64,000 bases of DNA from Gymnorhina tibicen (Eukaryota; Chordata; Aves; Passeriformes; Artamidae), in NCBI GenBank assembly GCA_013399875.1, contig VXAZ01018984.1, positions 3,168,935-3,232,934 on the forward strand, read 5' to 3'. A program made the translations under genes and the position numbers. Positions within the stretch are counted from its first letter, which is position 1. Each line of letters begins with the position of its first letter. Shown here one piece after another: positions 14,701-27,754 of the stretch. The notes below the pieces were generated by a model. The model was not told the DNA's origin, made no database searches, and saw only the letters and a program-made list of their open reading frames with translations.

Positions 14701-17700
14701 TAGTTTTGAAATAGTACACACAGTACTTGTTTACAGGAGTTATTGGACTTCACTGAAACATATGTTCAACTTTCCCTCTTTTTTAATATTTTTGTTTCTT
14801 CATCCCCGATTCTGTAAAGAGGTCCTAGATATGCAAAGTGAGTTATGCATAGGGTATGTTGGAAGAGCCACATAGGGTGTGTGGGAAGTCCTCCATCTGA
14901 GGCCTTTCAAAGCAGGTTCCTCCACAGAAGAAGTGTGGTGGGCTGTGGGAAACAGAGGATGGTGAAAGGGAGCTGGCAGACATATATTCACATGGAATAT
15001 ATTAAGCACATTCCAGTCGCTCCTCTGGGTTTCCCCAATAGCTTGAACCTCTGCATCTGACTCACTCGGTTTTATGACCTCTTATTGCTCCTCCTTTTGT
15101 GCTTTTGATGTTCCTTCTCCTTCATCATGTCTCTGTCTGCCCACACAATTTGTTTCTTTAATGTGCTTCATCTTTCTACTAGCTGAAAGCAATGTGCTTT
15201 CCATCCACTGCTCATATACCCTTCTCCTTTCCTCTTGCTCTCTGCTGTTCCCTCTGCAGAATCTCAGCATATTTGTGTGGTAATGGACAGCTGTGCAGTG
15301 CTTTAATATTAAATGCCTTACCACATGGGTGCCAGCTGATTCTTGACTTATCTTAGTGTGATTATAAGTATTATAAACTGTAATGGGCTTCCCTTTGACG
15401 TTCTGAGTTGAACTCAGATGTTCCCAGATTCCTTCCCTGTGTTTCTGTCGCTATGCTTTTCTCAGAGTACTGAATAAAGGGGTAATCCTGCTCCACATTG
15501 GAACTGTGAGATGCATTTCAGAACACCATGCGTAATTATGTTTGTCATTCCACAACATTTGGCATGCTGCTGCTGGTGGCCTACTTGTTGACAAGTAACA
15601 GATTTTGTGACAGGCCACACAATATACCATAAAATACTGAGTATCAACACTGGGCAATCAATCAAACAGGCTTAATAATACAAAGAGATTATTATTTGAG
15701 GAATACTAAGTGTTCTTAGGAGCCTACACAGAGATGAAAGTGGTTTTGCGAACTCCACTAGACCAACGAGGACTACCATTTTAATAGAGAGGGGTAAAAG
15801 AACTTCTGTTTTAATATCTTGTCGAGGTAGTTAGGAGAAACCCTAAATAAGGGGAGGAAGGATAAAAGTGGCTGGTCTAGCAATGAACACATTGAGCAGC
15901 CAAACTCAGAAGAGAACTTACACTTTGATTTATGCTTTGTAGCCACTGCTGTGTACTTTCTAAAAGAGACAGGGCCTAGGGAGGGAAATGTTTGGACTAT
16001 ATTCACTGTAGAAACAGTGTGGGAACTAAGCACGTCTTTTGTTAAACCATTATTAAAGTAGGATAGAAATTAGTTGCAGTCTCTTAGCTAAGCTTCCATA
16101 CAACTGATGTAGCCCCCAAAGATACCATTTTTCAGGCAGCTAGCTGACTTGAGAGCCAGCAAGACGTTTATTTTGATCAAAACTTTATTTTCAAAGATTT
16201 TGTATTTTATAATAATTATGTGCTACGAACAGCTTCTTGCACTGTGAAAGTTCACATGGCTCTTCTGAATAGAACATTTTACAAACGACCATGGTGCTAT
16301 ACTTGGAGTTTTGTCTAAATTATGCAATGGGTCCTCTACTGCTGTTTTTAGAGTGCTGTCTGTTCTCACACTTTTTTTAAGGTAAGTTTATAATATTCAC
16401 AGTGCAGTCAATAATCTTTTTGTAAGATAGCATGTAATTTTTGCCTTTGCAGGCAGTAAGTATTCAAGAGAAACTTTTAACCTGAAAGTTCAGAAGAAAA
16501 ACCCACAATACATCAAACCACAAGAAATGGCGGAAGGCATGCAAATATTAAGTCTGTGGATAAGGAAACTGAATGATTAATTTTGTAGTAGTCTCTGTGG
16601 AGGGAAGGGAAGTGTTAAGTATGGAAGAAGATCACCATTAAAAAATGATATCTGTCATTTCATCAGGACTATCAATGTCCACAATGATTTCATGCTGGAT
16701 CATGCTCTGACTCACTTTTAAATGGGGAGAAATGTACAAACTGATGGGGTACTAGCCCAAGCTCTGGTTTTAGCAGCAGAATTGAAATAACCAACACCTG
16801 ATTTTCATCATTCACTGCCTTGCCTTATTTTCCAAAGATTATTAAACAAGATTTACAGCTCTGAAGAAACAAGTTGGTCTGGCAGTTGTATTCTTCAGTT
16901 TTGGTGAAAGCAACAGTCTTTTTCAGGGAAAGCTAGAGGAAAAAAGACAACTGCTTGTGGCAGCTGGAAGAGAAGGAAAGAATGTCAAAGGTGAATGACT
17001 GAGGGAGAGAGAGAAGGAAATGACTGAAAGCAGACAGGAAGCAGAGGTTTTGGTTTATTCCAAAACCTGTTTTGGAGAAACATAAACTGTTTTCCATTTT
17101 TCCTCTAACGATCCAAAAGCCATATGACCACTTTCTAGGAATTAGAAACTTGAAGAGCCTATGACAGTTCCTGTTGTTTAGCCAGGGATGTGTGACAGTT
17201 TCCAGAAGGAGGATGTGCATATTGGGTCCAACTGTGCAAGTTGCCACCCACTAATATTGCTGTCTGTAGTATTCTGGCTAAGGATGAAGAGGCCCAAATT
17301 CTCATTACAAGGTAATCTTTTATATGCCCCATTGTGCTGTCTGCACAAGGTCCCAGTGGTCTACTGGAGCCTTTATTATGATGTAGTGGAGTCCCTTTCA
17401 TTAATATCATTAAGATCATTAAATTACTTTGGGAAATAGTACACACATACAGGCACAAGGTGTTAGACACAGGTGGTAAACCCAAATGGAGCCCTGCTCC
17501 AGGTGGATGCAGCTGATAGCATAGACAAATAAAGCCTAGTGGTAATGGAAACTGTTGGTTCAACCTAGTAAAAATGAGGATGAATTCTGATGCAACTGAT
17601 AAAGAAATAGAACTAGCCAAAAAGACCTGTTAATGACTCCATTTGGACTCAGTTGTGGACTTTGGACACACAAAAAATTTCCTAGTTTTTTTTCTTCATA

Positions 17701-19870
17701 GTTCACTTTAATGTTATTCAAGTAGAAGTTTTGCAGAATTGGTACTTTATCTTGGTATCTGTCAGGCTTAAAACTTATGGTTCATACCATGCCCTGATAA
17801 ATAATTGCCAGTGGTACTTCCTGCCTGGCAGTGTTTTAATTTAAGATTCATTTAGAGGTGACCAAGAAAGGAGATTGTACCAGATGAAATCTGAAACTTA
17901 CAACCTCTTTTTTCCAAATTTGATGGAAATAATGAAGCACCGGTTATACATTTTGAGTTCTGTGCTTTACTACAATGGATTAGAGTTCTCAGTGAGAAGA
18001 CCTTTTTCAAATTTCAACGTTTATAAAAACACTATGTGATAAATTATTTGAAAATTCAGCTCCCTAATTTAAAATACCACTTTCTTAATATTGAAATTGA
18101 GCAAAATTACATATCCTAATGGCATTTCTGCTATGATTTTCAATTAAGTTAAAGTAATATCTCCTAAGGGAGAAAACAGAGTCTGACTCATTTATGTGCA
18201 CTTTCATGTTAGCCAAAATGTTGGGGTGTTACGAATTTTTCAAAGACTATTATTTATTTGATATTTTTAGAGTAATTTTTATGCCAATATGAACCTACCT
18301 TAATAAATCTTTGTCAGCTGGCATGGAAAAAAAGTCTCTACCAACAATTACATTCACTCAATATTATTCATGCGTGCTAGCTTTGAATAACAGAACTCTT
18401 AGGGATTTTTTAAACAAGGTTCCAAAAGTATTTATTGGGATGCTGGCACTGTGAGGCAGGTGTGTGCTTGCTCTGACCTTGATGACACATACATTTTAGA
18501 AAACCTGAAGTCTGACTATTAAGATATTGCAGCTTGACCATCTGGCTTCTAGTGTTTGTCTTAGGTTCTCATCTCATTTATGAATTAGCACTGGATGCCC
18601 GTTATGGTGGTGTAATGGTGTTTACCTTTTCCTTATCTGCTGTGAAAAGTGGAGTTGGATTTGTCCTTGCCATTTCCCTGGGCAGTCATCTGTTAAAAGA
18701 GAAAACAGACATCACCTATGAGAGGGAACATAATAAAAACCCAGAACAAGGACAAATTTGGAGGCTGGTGGTGCTGAAAGATAATTCTTTTAACCACACA
18801 TTTGCATTTACATTGAAGCTTTGTAAAATGGAGCAGCTAATGCAGCTTTCTTCCTATTATTCGATCTGAAGCGATAGGATTACTTTGCTTCTTAAAAGGT
18901 CAAATTTTAGAACTTTTACTTCAGCCAACTAAGGCATTTACCTGTAAATATCCAGAAAACAATCTCTCAAAGAGTAAGTGCTATCATTTTATAAACCATT
19001 TCTTAAATAAAAAAGTGTCATTTTAAGAACAGTAATCAAATCAATACTACTGTAACCTCAGTAATACAGGTTTCATCTTTTTAGCCTGATTCTTGAAGGT
19101 TTGCATTGACTTCTGTAAATGGCACAAATTAAACCAAGACATGCCTGGCAAGAAAAAATACAACTCTGCCTAAGTCACAGTAGGAGATGTAAATTTTTTG
19201 TTTGCAAATCATGTAATAAAAAGCCATCTTTCTAGCTTTCTCAAAGTCATTGTCTCTTGAGGTTACTGGAGGTACATTAATAAAGATTAGCAAGTATATA
19301 TGAGAGAAGAGACTGTCAGAGCTAAATTCAATTTTCAGAAACATCACCCATGAGGAACAAGTTGGCAATTGGTTGGTGTTTCATGTCAGTATTTCCCCAC
19401 TGTTTTTTTTCTGTTTCCTTTATTGCAAACCTGCAATAAAGATTGTTTTCTTTAGTAGGCATAGGATTTACTACCGCTGGTAAACAGGTTCAGCAACCCA
19501 ATATTAAAATTATCCAAAGACATGGTTATTAGTAATTTCAAATATTTGTGCTTTTCATAGTAAATAACTTAAACAGAAGCTTTCAGTATGTATTTTTGAA
19601 TGAAGTCAAGAGAGTGATGTGTACCAAACCAGTTCTTTAGTAGGCCTCTGACATGAAGTTTGAGTCATTTTCTCAATGAAAACATGAGTATACTGTTGGT
19701 ATACTTTGCACCAAAGACAGCTCTCATGCTACTAAACCATAGTTTGTTTGGGTTTTTTTCTGTGTCGTAATAAGCTGGAATTTTTTCCCAAAATATAGTC
19801 ATTTTGTTGGGAAGGACTGATTTGGTGTCTGGGTAGTTAGGATGTTCTTCTGGGAAGTCTAAGTTATCAA
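8733..19870. other. About 11 kb of AT-rich sequence, no gene recognised
   Basis: I see no exon, RNA gene or clear transposon. The largest open frames are 12324-12770 (plus, 148 codons), 17159-17620 (minus, 153 codons), 11009-11395 (minus) and 10810-11199 (plus). Their translations have no recognisable domain, are rich in Ser/Leu/Cys as random AT-rich frames are, and overlap frames on the other strand. A polypurine patch (about 16999-17025) and several T or A runs are the only other structure. Confidence 0.55.
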
Positions 19871-20200
19871 GAATCACAGAATATTCTGAGTTGGAAGGGA
19901 CCCACAAGAATCATGGAGTCCAACTCCCAGCCCTGCATAAGACACCCCAAGAGTCACACCCTGTGCCTGAGTGCATTGTCCAAACCCTTCTTGAACTCTG
20001 TCAGGCTGGTGCTGTGACCACTTTCCCTGGGGAGCCTGTTCCAGTGCCCAGCCACCCTCTGGGTGAAAAACCCTTTTCTACTATCCAACCTAAACCTCCC
20101 CTGACACAACTTCAGGCCATTCCTTCAGGTCCTGTCACTGGTCACCACAGAGAAGAGATCAGTGCCTGCCCCTACCCTTCCCCTCACGAGGAAGTTGTAT
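19871..20200 (-). repeat. CR1 LINE, 3' part
   Basis: A well-preserved CR1 in minus orientation. On the plus strand it starts GAATCACAGAATATTCTGAG, followed by TTGGAAGGGACC and TGGAGTCCAACTCC, the reverse complement of the CR1 3' end. It continues through blocks typical of the CR1 3' UTR and end of ORF2 (CCTGGGGAGCCTGTTCCAGTG, then GGTGAAAAACCC, then ACAGAGAAGAGATCAGTGCC) and stops near GAGGAAGTTGTA. The 142-codon plus-strand frame across it (19891-20319) is an antisense accident. It is 5'-truncated to roughly 330 bp and looks younger than the other CR1 copies here. Confidence 0.93.
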
Positions 20201-21088
20201 GTTCTTGCTTCAAATTAAATCAGTGGTTTGAATCTGTGTGTCCTGTATCCTGTCTTACTGCAAATTTGAGGTTTCTGACCTTAGATTTGGCTGGAAAATT
20301 CTGCCTGGCCAGGATTTAACCTCCTGGTGAAAGCTCAGTGTGTTTCCATGAGAAATTCTTGTTTAAGTGCACAGACATTGAGAATTAGAAAACCAAAATT
20401 TATGTAAGGAGAGGAGAAAGGAAAGGAGGAAAAAAGAAACCTTGACTGATTCTATGTAATGTTTATCTCTCTGTGTGATTCTTTAGGGCATTTGCCCTAG
20501 TGAGGCATGCCGAATTCTTCACCATGGCAACTCACTAGTCCTCTTAGGAGATTGCACCCCACCTTGTGTGCTGCTTCCAGGTGTGATGAGTCAGAGAACA
20601 TAACTTGGCCTGACTACACACACAGGAGTGAAGGAAAGAACTTTTACATTTGTAGGTCTCTAGTTTTGTTTAAAAATTTGAACCTTTTTGGCATGATTAA
20701 ATGATTCCCATAAAATACTAGTGATGATAGTGGGGAAGAAGGTAGCAGTTTAGGCTTTCAGGGCAACCTGGATTTATACCTTGAAACAGCTACCAACACT
20801 TGGCAGTAACATTTGACTTTTTAGTTAAATTGCTCCTGACTTCTCATCTTAGTGCCAAAAATTCTACAGTGCTTTCCCAAATGGAGATGAGGAAATTTGC
20901 AGACTATATTCTTGAGGCTTTTTTCTCGTTTAAGATTGTAGGATCTTTTCACTTGCGGCCTCTTGATTAAAAGCAATTGGACTTTGGCCATTTTGTTTTT
21001 CCTCTTCCTAGGACTGCCGGTGTTTTGCACACTGGCATAGGTTGTTGCTGGAGGTTTGCACAGTAGGTTGTTTTTTTGCCTGATGCCT
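20201..21088. other. Unassigned sequence with a purine tract
   Basis: Nothing recognisable as a gene. A polypurine stretch (about 20407-20439, GAGGAGAAAGG-type) is the only simple repeat. The minus-strand open frame 20821-21306 (161 codons, the longest in the window) starts to its right and runs into this interval. It contains several basic stretches but no family motif, and part of it overlaps the hAT-like end described next. Confidence 0.5.
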
Positions 21089-21150
21089 GTACACCAGGGT
21101 GGCCAAAATTTTTTGACGTGTTGGCTGTGCAGCGATTTACAGATTAAGGC
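21089..21150. mobile_element. Possible hAT/Charlie-type terminal inverted repeat
   Basis: CCAGGGTGGCCAAAATTTTT followed by TGACGTGTTGGCTG resembles the outer end of hAT-Charlie transposons and MITEs, which typically start CAGnGGTGGCCAA followed by a T-rich stretch and a GGGCCGC-like block. The adjacent 21130-21230 sequence is GC-richer than its surroundings. No matching opposite terminus with an 8-bp duplication was found nearby, so this would be a partial, old copy. Identification is from memory of family ends and is tentative. Confidence 0.3.
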
Positions 21151-21864
21151 TCTGGCCAGCAGCGGTGCCAGCAAGGCTGCTGTTCTCTCTCGCTGACACG
21201 TCACGCTGCTTTCAGCCGCAAGCTCTTTGCTTACCCTTTCGGACTTGTTATACTTCTGATCCCACATTTCCCTTTGGTGCAAAACACTCCATTTAGCACA
21301 AAACATTTGTTCTCTGTGCCGGGCTCCACTCCTATCTGTGTCTCAAGTAGCCCATGAAACTGAGAGAGCAAACAGAAGCAGCTGGCTGTGGCCTACCTGT
21401 CCTGGAAAGGGGACACTGAAGGGACCACATCTGCTGCAGCATGAAGTACAAACCTGGGCCAGATGTTGAGGATTGTTCTAAAAATGTTTGCCTTGCAGCA
21501 TTGTTCTTTGCAAGTCTCTACAGAGATCATTCTTGAAATATGCAACACACTAAGAAGGTTGGCATAGGCTTTCTTAGACAAATATGTGCTCGTGGATCCG
21601 AGTCAGAGCTGAGTTCTGAGCCCTGAGTAACTGTGTCATTTAAAATGAGATATGCTAAGTTAAAGGTCATTCAGTAATGCTTCCATGAAGCTTCATCAGA
21701 ACTGGCAGTCGCATCTAAAGGAAGAAAATCCATAGTCATAATTGAGAGTTCCCTGAAATCACCCTCACAGCAGCAGCCAAAAAAAGCCCATGAATTGCTG
21801 GCATTATCAGGAAGGGTACTGAGAACAGGACGCAGCCTAACTGTGTAGAACCCTGATGTGCCCA

Positions 21865-22480
21865 CGTGCTGAGTACTGTGTGTACTTCGGACTTCCGTGT
21901 TTCAAGAGGAGACAGTGGAGGTGAAGAAGGTTCAGAGGAGGACAACTTAAAAGATAATGAAGATGAAACATCTGCCTTATGAAGAGCAACTGAAGTATTA
22001 CGTTTGAAACAAAGATAGCTGGAAAGAATTATGATCAAAGTTTGCAAAAACATGAAGGTGGTAGGTAGAATGAATGTAAAATATTAATTAGCTCCTAATG
22101 TGGTACTTTTACAATTGGAAATGAGTTGTTGAAACTAACAGGAGATCCATTTAAAATGGATAATTCATTTTTACAATGCAGATAGCTAATTTTTTTGTGC
22201 ACTTTGACAGAAGACCGTGTAGATAGTATAAATGGGTTCAAAAGAGTTTAAGAAATGCATGAACATCCGGTCCATAAGCAGACATTAAACAAAATAGACA
22301 GAGAGGTACTCTTCAACATCCCTAATCTGGAAATTTTGATTGTTGGACAACAGGGGAATGACTCTGGATAAAGACCAGGCTTGTGTATTCTCCCCAGTCA
22401 GCATCTCCTCTTTGCTATTCTTCAGGATCCCAGGCTAAGATGGACAACGGGTCTGACCCAGTACAACATTCACCACAGTC
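21865..22480 (+). repeat. Ancient L3-like CR1 LINE, 3' end
   Basis: A strongly diverged member of the old amniote L3/CR1 group in plus orientation. Recognisable blocks in the family order are: GTGCTGAGTACTGTGTG (from 21867), AAGGTTCAGAGGAGGACAAC (about 21928), CTTATGAAGAGCAACTGAAG (about 21978), ATGGGTTCAAAAGAGTTTAA (about 22231), GGACAACAGGGGAATGACTC (about 22345), and CAGGCTAAGATGGACAACGG then GTCTGACCCAGTA near 22465. The last block matches the GGCTAGATGGACCATTGGTCTGACCCAGTA-type terminus, so the 3' end is essentially complete. A short frame on the minus strand (21736-22053) is incidental. Confidence 0.78.
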
Positions 22481-22787
22481 TTTTATTTTTAAATGTAAAT
22501 GGAAGTACCTAATGATGGGAAACTTGCAGCAATGCATTACAAGTTGTAGGCACTAACTGTGGTTAAACTGCATATTTCCCATATTGATTTAAGGAAGAAG
22601 CTAAGTTGCTAACCAGAATGGTCCTTATATATCAAACAGCTGTCAATTAGTGATACTATGTTTATATTTGCTACAGAACACTGGGGATTTGCAGCCGCTA
22701 AGTCATTCCCATTGCATCCATGTGCCACTTTTAACTCCTGTTTTTATTATTAATTGCTATATTACTCTTAAGTACAGAGAAAAATGC

Positions 22788-22875
22788 TCACAGAATAACA
22801 GAATAATTTTGGCTGTTCTAGTAATTCCTGAGTTGGAAGGGAAAAAAGTTTGCTTATTTGAACTCCTAACCTTTT
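22788..22875 (-). repeat. Probable degraded CR1 3' end
   Basis: CACAGAATAACAGAATAA followed about 25 bp later by CTGAGTTGGAAGGGA resembles the reverse complement of a CR1 tail (repeated CAGAAT units, then GAGTTGGAAGGGACC). The intervening bases do not match, and the downstream part is poorly preserved, so this is a weak call. Confidence 0.4.
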
Positions 22876-25800
22876 GCTCTACAATTCTTGCATCAGAGTG
22901 TTTCATGAGTATTCTGCCTTCAGACATGTCAGAAATATCACTGAGATAGTCTCTTTTGCAGATATTTGATACTTCCACTTCCAACTGAGATCAGAAAGTG
23001 TGGAGAAGAGTAATTTTTTGCTTGTTGGTTTCAGCTAACCAAACTCTTTGAAAGTTTGGAAACAAAACCTGTTTTTCACTCAGCTTTGAGGTGAAAGAAT
23101 AATTGGCATTATGCGTATTTTGAAGTCCCAGTCCAGGTAATGCTAGGGTTTTAGCATTCTTCTTTTATCCAAACTAACTTGTTAGTCTCCAGTAATGGAG
23201 AGCTACAATAGCCTTGCATGGTATACTAAAGAGCAGCAAAACACATCGGATGGCTTCTATATCTGTAAATGGTTTGTGGAATTTCTGTAAGAGGGCAATT
23301 TGAAAGATGATTTTATGATTCAACCATAAATTGTCAGCATGGAATCTTTGTCTTTGATTGATAAAGTCTAGGTTACTTCACCTGTAAGCATTCCATAGAG
23401 AGCTTATGAACTAAATATCCCAGTCAGAGTTTGGGGATGGACATTAAGATATTATTCAATCATTATTGCCTGATATCTTCTGAATATTGTTCTAAAAAGT
23501 ATGTCCTGTGGTGAGAACATCTTTTCAAAAAGACTGTACTGTGGAATGAATGCAATTGAATACTGCCACTGGTCATCCTGCACATTCCTTACGGCACTGC
23601 TTGCCTAATAGTTCTGCTGCTGTTCTCTGACAATGATGTGCGAACGCCTGACGACTTCATTGTTAGAAAGCATATTTTTTTTTAAAGTTGAGCTTCATCA
23701 TCCTATCTCCTAATTTATTGAGGTGTTTACTCGTGAGAGGTAAAAGGGACAAGATGGACAGTAGGCAGTGAAGAGCCATTTCAGTCTAGTTGCTGGCACT
23801 GCAGATTTTATAAATTACTATAGGATCTCTCCACTGTATACAAGAAATAAGTTTCTAATTTAATGCCCTTCTGTATCTAAATTTTCAGTTTGAGGTTTCT
23901 GCTAGAGAAGTAGTTCCCAACAAGAAGCAAGTCAGCTTTGTTACTGTACTAATTTAAAAAAAGAGTTGAGGCTTTTGTGGGAAGAAATAATTTGAAAGTA
24001 TTCAAAGAACAGTAGTTATTTAGTAGCATTAAAATAATGAAAAGCTGTATGATTCTTTTATTTCCTACTAAAAGCAGCTTTTTCCCAGTTTCCCCCAATT
24101 ATAGGAAATTGTGATTTCCTTCCTCTGATGGAGCATCCCATTCAAATGAAGGATAATTCTTGATTGCAACCTTATCATTCTTTGGCACAGAAACTGGAAA
24201 TTTGTTTTGCATAGAACAAACCAGTGTTTAAAATATTTTCATTTGATTTGTGTACTAAGATCATTTTCAAAGAAAGTTGGTGAGTTTTATCTCTCAGCTG
24301 GACTGTCTTCCACAGGTTTTCTCCCCTTTTCCCAGTATCCCAGCAGAGTACTGATCTTCCTGGAGGTTATTCAGTACATGTCTGAAAGAGATTAAGGTAG
24401 TCTGAAGGGGAGGGAGATATTTCATCAGAATTTATTACTGTTCAAAGCCACCTAAGGGTCTCCATTGAAGTCTTCAGTGTTAAAACCCATGAAAATTGCT
24501 GATACCGTGGCAACTTAAAAATGCTGTAGGTGTTTTTCACACAGTATTCCATGAGAGACCACAAAGAACCAGCAGCTGAAAACTTGGCTAACTTGCCTTT
24601 AGTCTTTTGCCATGTTGAAGCCAGGTCATAATTTGTGTTGTACAACACAGAGATAAGCTTTGGGTCTATGTACCTTCTGCTGCTGTCAGTGAGTGGGCTG
24701 CCTCAGTTTTCCTCCATGTCTCAATACAAGATGCCCAAGAGCTCAAGAAAATATCCCAATTATAAAATTTTGAGCAACGAAAACTTAAAAAAAAAAAAAG
24801 ACCAAAGAATTAGAAAGCAAAGGGGTGTGGTTCCTTAGCAAACCTGCCACACATAGCTGTTACATTAGTCTCATCACTATATGTCTTTACTTTGCCTTTA
24901 GGAGTGTGGTCCATCTTCTTATCTTGTGTCCTGAGCATGGTAACCAGATGTAAAAAGCCTTGAAGCTTTTCTTAAACCATACAGTAAAAAACTCTGGAAA
25001 GGCACAGTAGTGCTGGATTCTTTTTGATTAAGCACCTTAATTCCTCTCACTTCCAAAGGGAACAGTCCAACGTAACTATGTAAAATACACTTAGGAAGTT
25101 GCAGATAAGGTATGAGAGATCCTATAGGTTTAAAGAAATAGGCCATTTCTCTTTTTGCCATTATTTTAAAAAGATTCCGTAGTGCCAGACTGCAGGTTCC
25201 TGTGTGAGTGTGGAGTTGTTCAGTTGAATGGGAATATACTGATGATTCCTACAGTTAAGAAATAAGTACACACAAACACACACTCTTAATGCAGGTTTGT
25301 GGGTGTTTTTTAGCTAACAAGCTAATATTGATTCAACAGCTTTAACAGGGAAGAAACAAGATTCGCAGCGGCAGCTATCACCACTGCCATGCCATATATC
25401 ACATGTATCTGTGTTTTGTTTTTCCTGGTTAACTCAAACAATGCTGAAGTCAGTGGGACTTTCCACTGTCACAAAGAGTGCATCTTTTTAGGCTTCAGGG
25501 TCCATTCTGTTGTTGCTGTGCAAAATAGCAGTAAGATTCTGGCTTCAGGAATATGAGCAAGAGGCCACCCTGACTGTCACTGGGGGAAGGTAGCTTGTTA
25601 TACCAAAGAGCCATCAGCAATCATTTAGAAGGCTGACTTCTGATTCTAATTCAGTGGATTTTGTCACCTCCTATGCTGAATCTCCACCAGTCTGCCCTGC
25701 CATTTTGAAGAGACTGGTTGTTTTCCATGTGTCAGCTCGGAACCAAGGGGAATGCTGGCACGTAGTTATTTGATTCAAACCAGTGAGACAGCACAAGCCT

Positions 25801-27674
25801 TCAATATGCATTTTGTCTCCTTGATCGTGTGTTAATGATCTTCTAATCCCTTTTTTGGGGGATTTTTGCTGGTCTTTAATTGCGGAGAAAGTATTTTCCA
25901 TATAAATTATGAGAGTAATTTACAGTGATAAAGTAACAAATTTTAGGCTGTTTCCTAATGTCTCATCTTTTAGGAACAGAGAATTGTATCTTTTTCAATC
26001 CTGTCTGTTGTTGGCAGATTCAAAAGTATGAACTCATTGAAACCAATTTTAGGAACAGGTGCAGAAACCTGCCACTTTCAAGCCACTTTCAATTATCTTC
26101 TAATTAAGGACGTAGAAACTGAGGAACTCGAGTTGTAGGCTGTAATAAAGCAATAAATCCCAAATATTTACATTACTTTTTAAAAGAGATTATGTTCCTC
26201 CTACCTTGCCATCTCATCCAGAAGAAAACCAAGTAGTGTTAATATCAATTTAAACAAAGTGAAGAGGTCTCTTTCAAATGTAAAAGGAACCACATTGCAT
26301 TGTACACTGAATATGATAGTGGATACTGTAATAATCCACATTAAATTTGAGCCAAACAATCTTTAAATACAGATGTATGTGGTGTCACTGATACCCAAAC
26401 ACATGCACAGTTGTGTTTTCTCAGTAGTTTTGTGAATGCCACAAAGAAAATACAAATTTGCTCAGGAGAGAGATCCTCGTACTTTCATTTTATTTTGTCT
26501 TTTGGAGAATAAACCATTACAACAAACCATTGATCTGAAGCTGAATGAATAGTTCTGTGCAATATCCTATTTGGCATCAGTTGTTTGTTGAAGAAATAGA
26601 AATTTATTTACAGATGCCCTGATTTTTTCTTTGTATTTATTCCCCTGTGTCTACTTGATATAAACACTTCCCAGAAGTGATGCCTACACACTGCAGTTCG
26701 GTTGAACAGTAAGATGCAATCTTTTTTACTTTAAGGAATCCTCAGCATTCCACTGAAGATTATGTTCCTTTAATATGGAGAAGAGAACACTTTTCTATTA
26801 ATGTTTACTATTTTTCTGCTGTAAATACGTCTTTGGAATGTACTGCTCAAGAAAGTCAAATAAAGTAACATGCAAGCTAATGGAATTCCTAAATTGGATT
26901 CTTCTATCTGATTGAAGGTTTTTCTTTATGACTCATGTTCTTTAAATTAATATGCTCTTGTCAAGACTAAAATAATTTGTGATTACGTACACATTTTTAT
27001 AAACCTATTTTATAAATGTACCCAGAAATTTAAGGCAGAATCTTTTTTGAAAGTTCTTAAAGAGCCCATGGGGCATTTTCCAAAGATAGCTTCAACTTCT
27101 ATGTGCCTTGGTTATTTGCATCAAAAAGATGATGGAATGAAGTGAACGAACCTTGAGACTATAAAATATACGAAGTGAGGAAATCGTAATTTCACCGCAA
27201 CAAAATTCCTGTCATTTTAATGGAGCCAAGATTTCATTCTCCTGTGCTTCCTGGAGGAGCTGGGCAAACCATTTCTTTTAGGACATTGGCAGAATAAGCT
27301 CCTCCCACAGTCAGAGTCTTAAAAGCTTAGGGTTTCAAAGTTTCACTCTAGATCCTGCTTTTTCAAGAGTTCAGGAGGGTCTCTGAAGTTCTAATTTAAG
27401 GCCATGTCTGCTTATAATTTAACCACATATGGTGACAACTGTAATACCTTAAAGGACACTTTAAGGGCTGAGGAAAGAGGACAAAGTAATAATTGCTGGC
27501 TTATCTTTCATGGTAGTTAATGACAATGAAAGAGTTTAATCACTGATCACAACAGTGATGGATATTATGCTGACTCACTTGAAATGAGGTTTATTTCATG
27601 GTTTGAGGGGTGTTCTTGGCCAATAAAATTTTGTTGCAACATGCATCAAAATTTAATATCAATGTCCATGTATA
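22876..27674. other. AT-rich sequence, no gene recognised
   Basis: Short open frames (all under 85 codons) have no recognisable content. Simple tracts are a 13-A run at 24787-24799 and a CA-rich patch at about 25268-25286. A CTGAAGTCAGTGGGACTTTCC-like string near 25444 hints at the old sauropsid CAATGGG-type palindromic repeats but is too short to call. Confidence 0.55.
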
Positions 27675-27754
27675 CAGAATCATACAATACTTTGAGTCTG
27701 AATGTTGTCTGGTCCAGTCCCCTGCTCTAAGCAGGGCCAGCTTCCAGGTTGTAT
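27675..27754 (-). repeat. Old CR1 LINE, part 1 (3' end), split by an ERV
   Basis: ACAGAATCATACAATACTTT followed by GTCTGGTCCAGTCCCCTGCT and AAGCAGGGCCAGCTTCC is a reverse-complement CR1 3' end of the CCCTGCTCAAAGCAGGGCCAGCTTC type. It stops after AGGTTGTAT, exactly where the retroviral remnant begins. The CR1 resumes at 28508, so the two pieces are one element interrupted by a later insertion. Confidence 0.8.
27751..27754. repeat. Candidate target-site duplication (left copy, GTAT)
   Basis: GTAT directly precedes TGATGC at 27755 and recurs directly after the LTR terminus GGCATCA at 28508-28511. Removing the intervening DNA and one GTAT restores the expected CR1 order (GGCCAGCTTC, then short spacer, then ATCAGCTTGCTCC), which supports these as the two target-site copies. 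Four matching bases alone would be weak; the CR1 continuity is what makes the call. Confidence 0.55.

Noticed and set aside
17159..17620. 153-codon minus-strand frame
   Set aside because: Low-information Ser/Leu-rich translation with competing frames on the other strand and no family resemblance.
18534..18869. 111-codon frame with a hydrophobic N-terminus resembling a membrane segment
   Set aside because: Single hydrophobic stretch then random composition; no conserved motif or exon boundaries.
19891..20319. 142-codon plus-strand open frame
   Set aside because: Most of it is antisense CR1 3' sequence; the frame is an accident of the repeat.
20821..21306. 161-codon minus-strand frame, longest in the window
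   Set aside because: No recognisable domain, no splice or Kozak support, partly over a possible hAT end; length is plausible by chance in 64 kb.
25562..25580. GGCCACCCTG as the partner end of the hAT-like terminus at 21090
   Set aside because: 4.5 kb away and the flanking octamers differ (CTGTACAC versus ACTGTCAC), so pairing is not supported.
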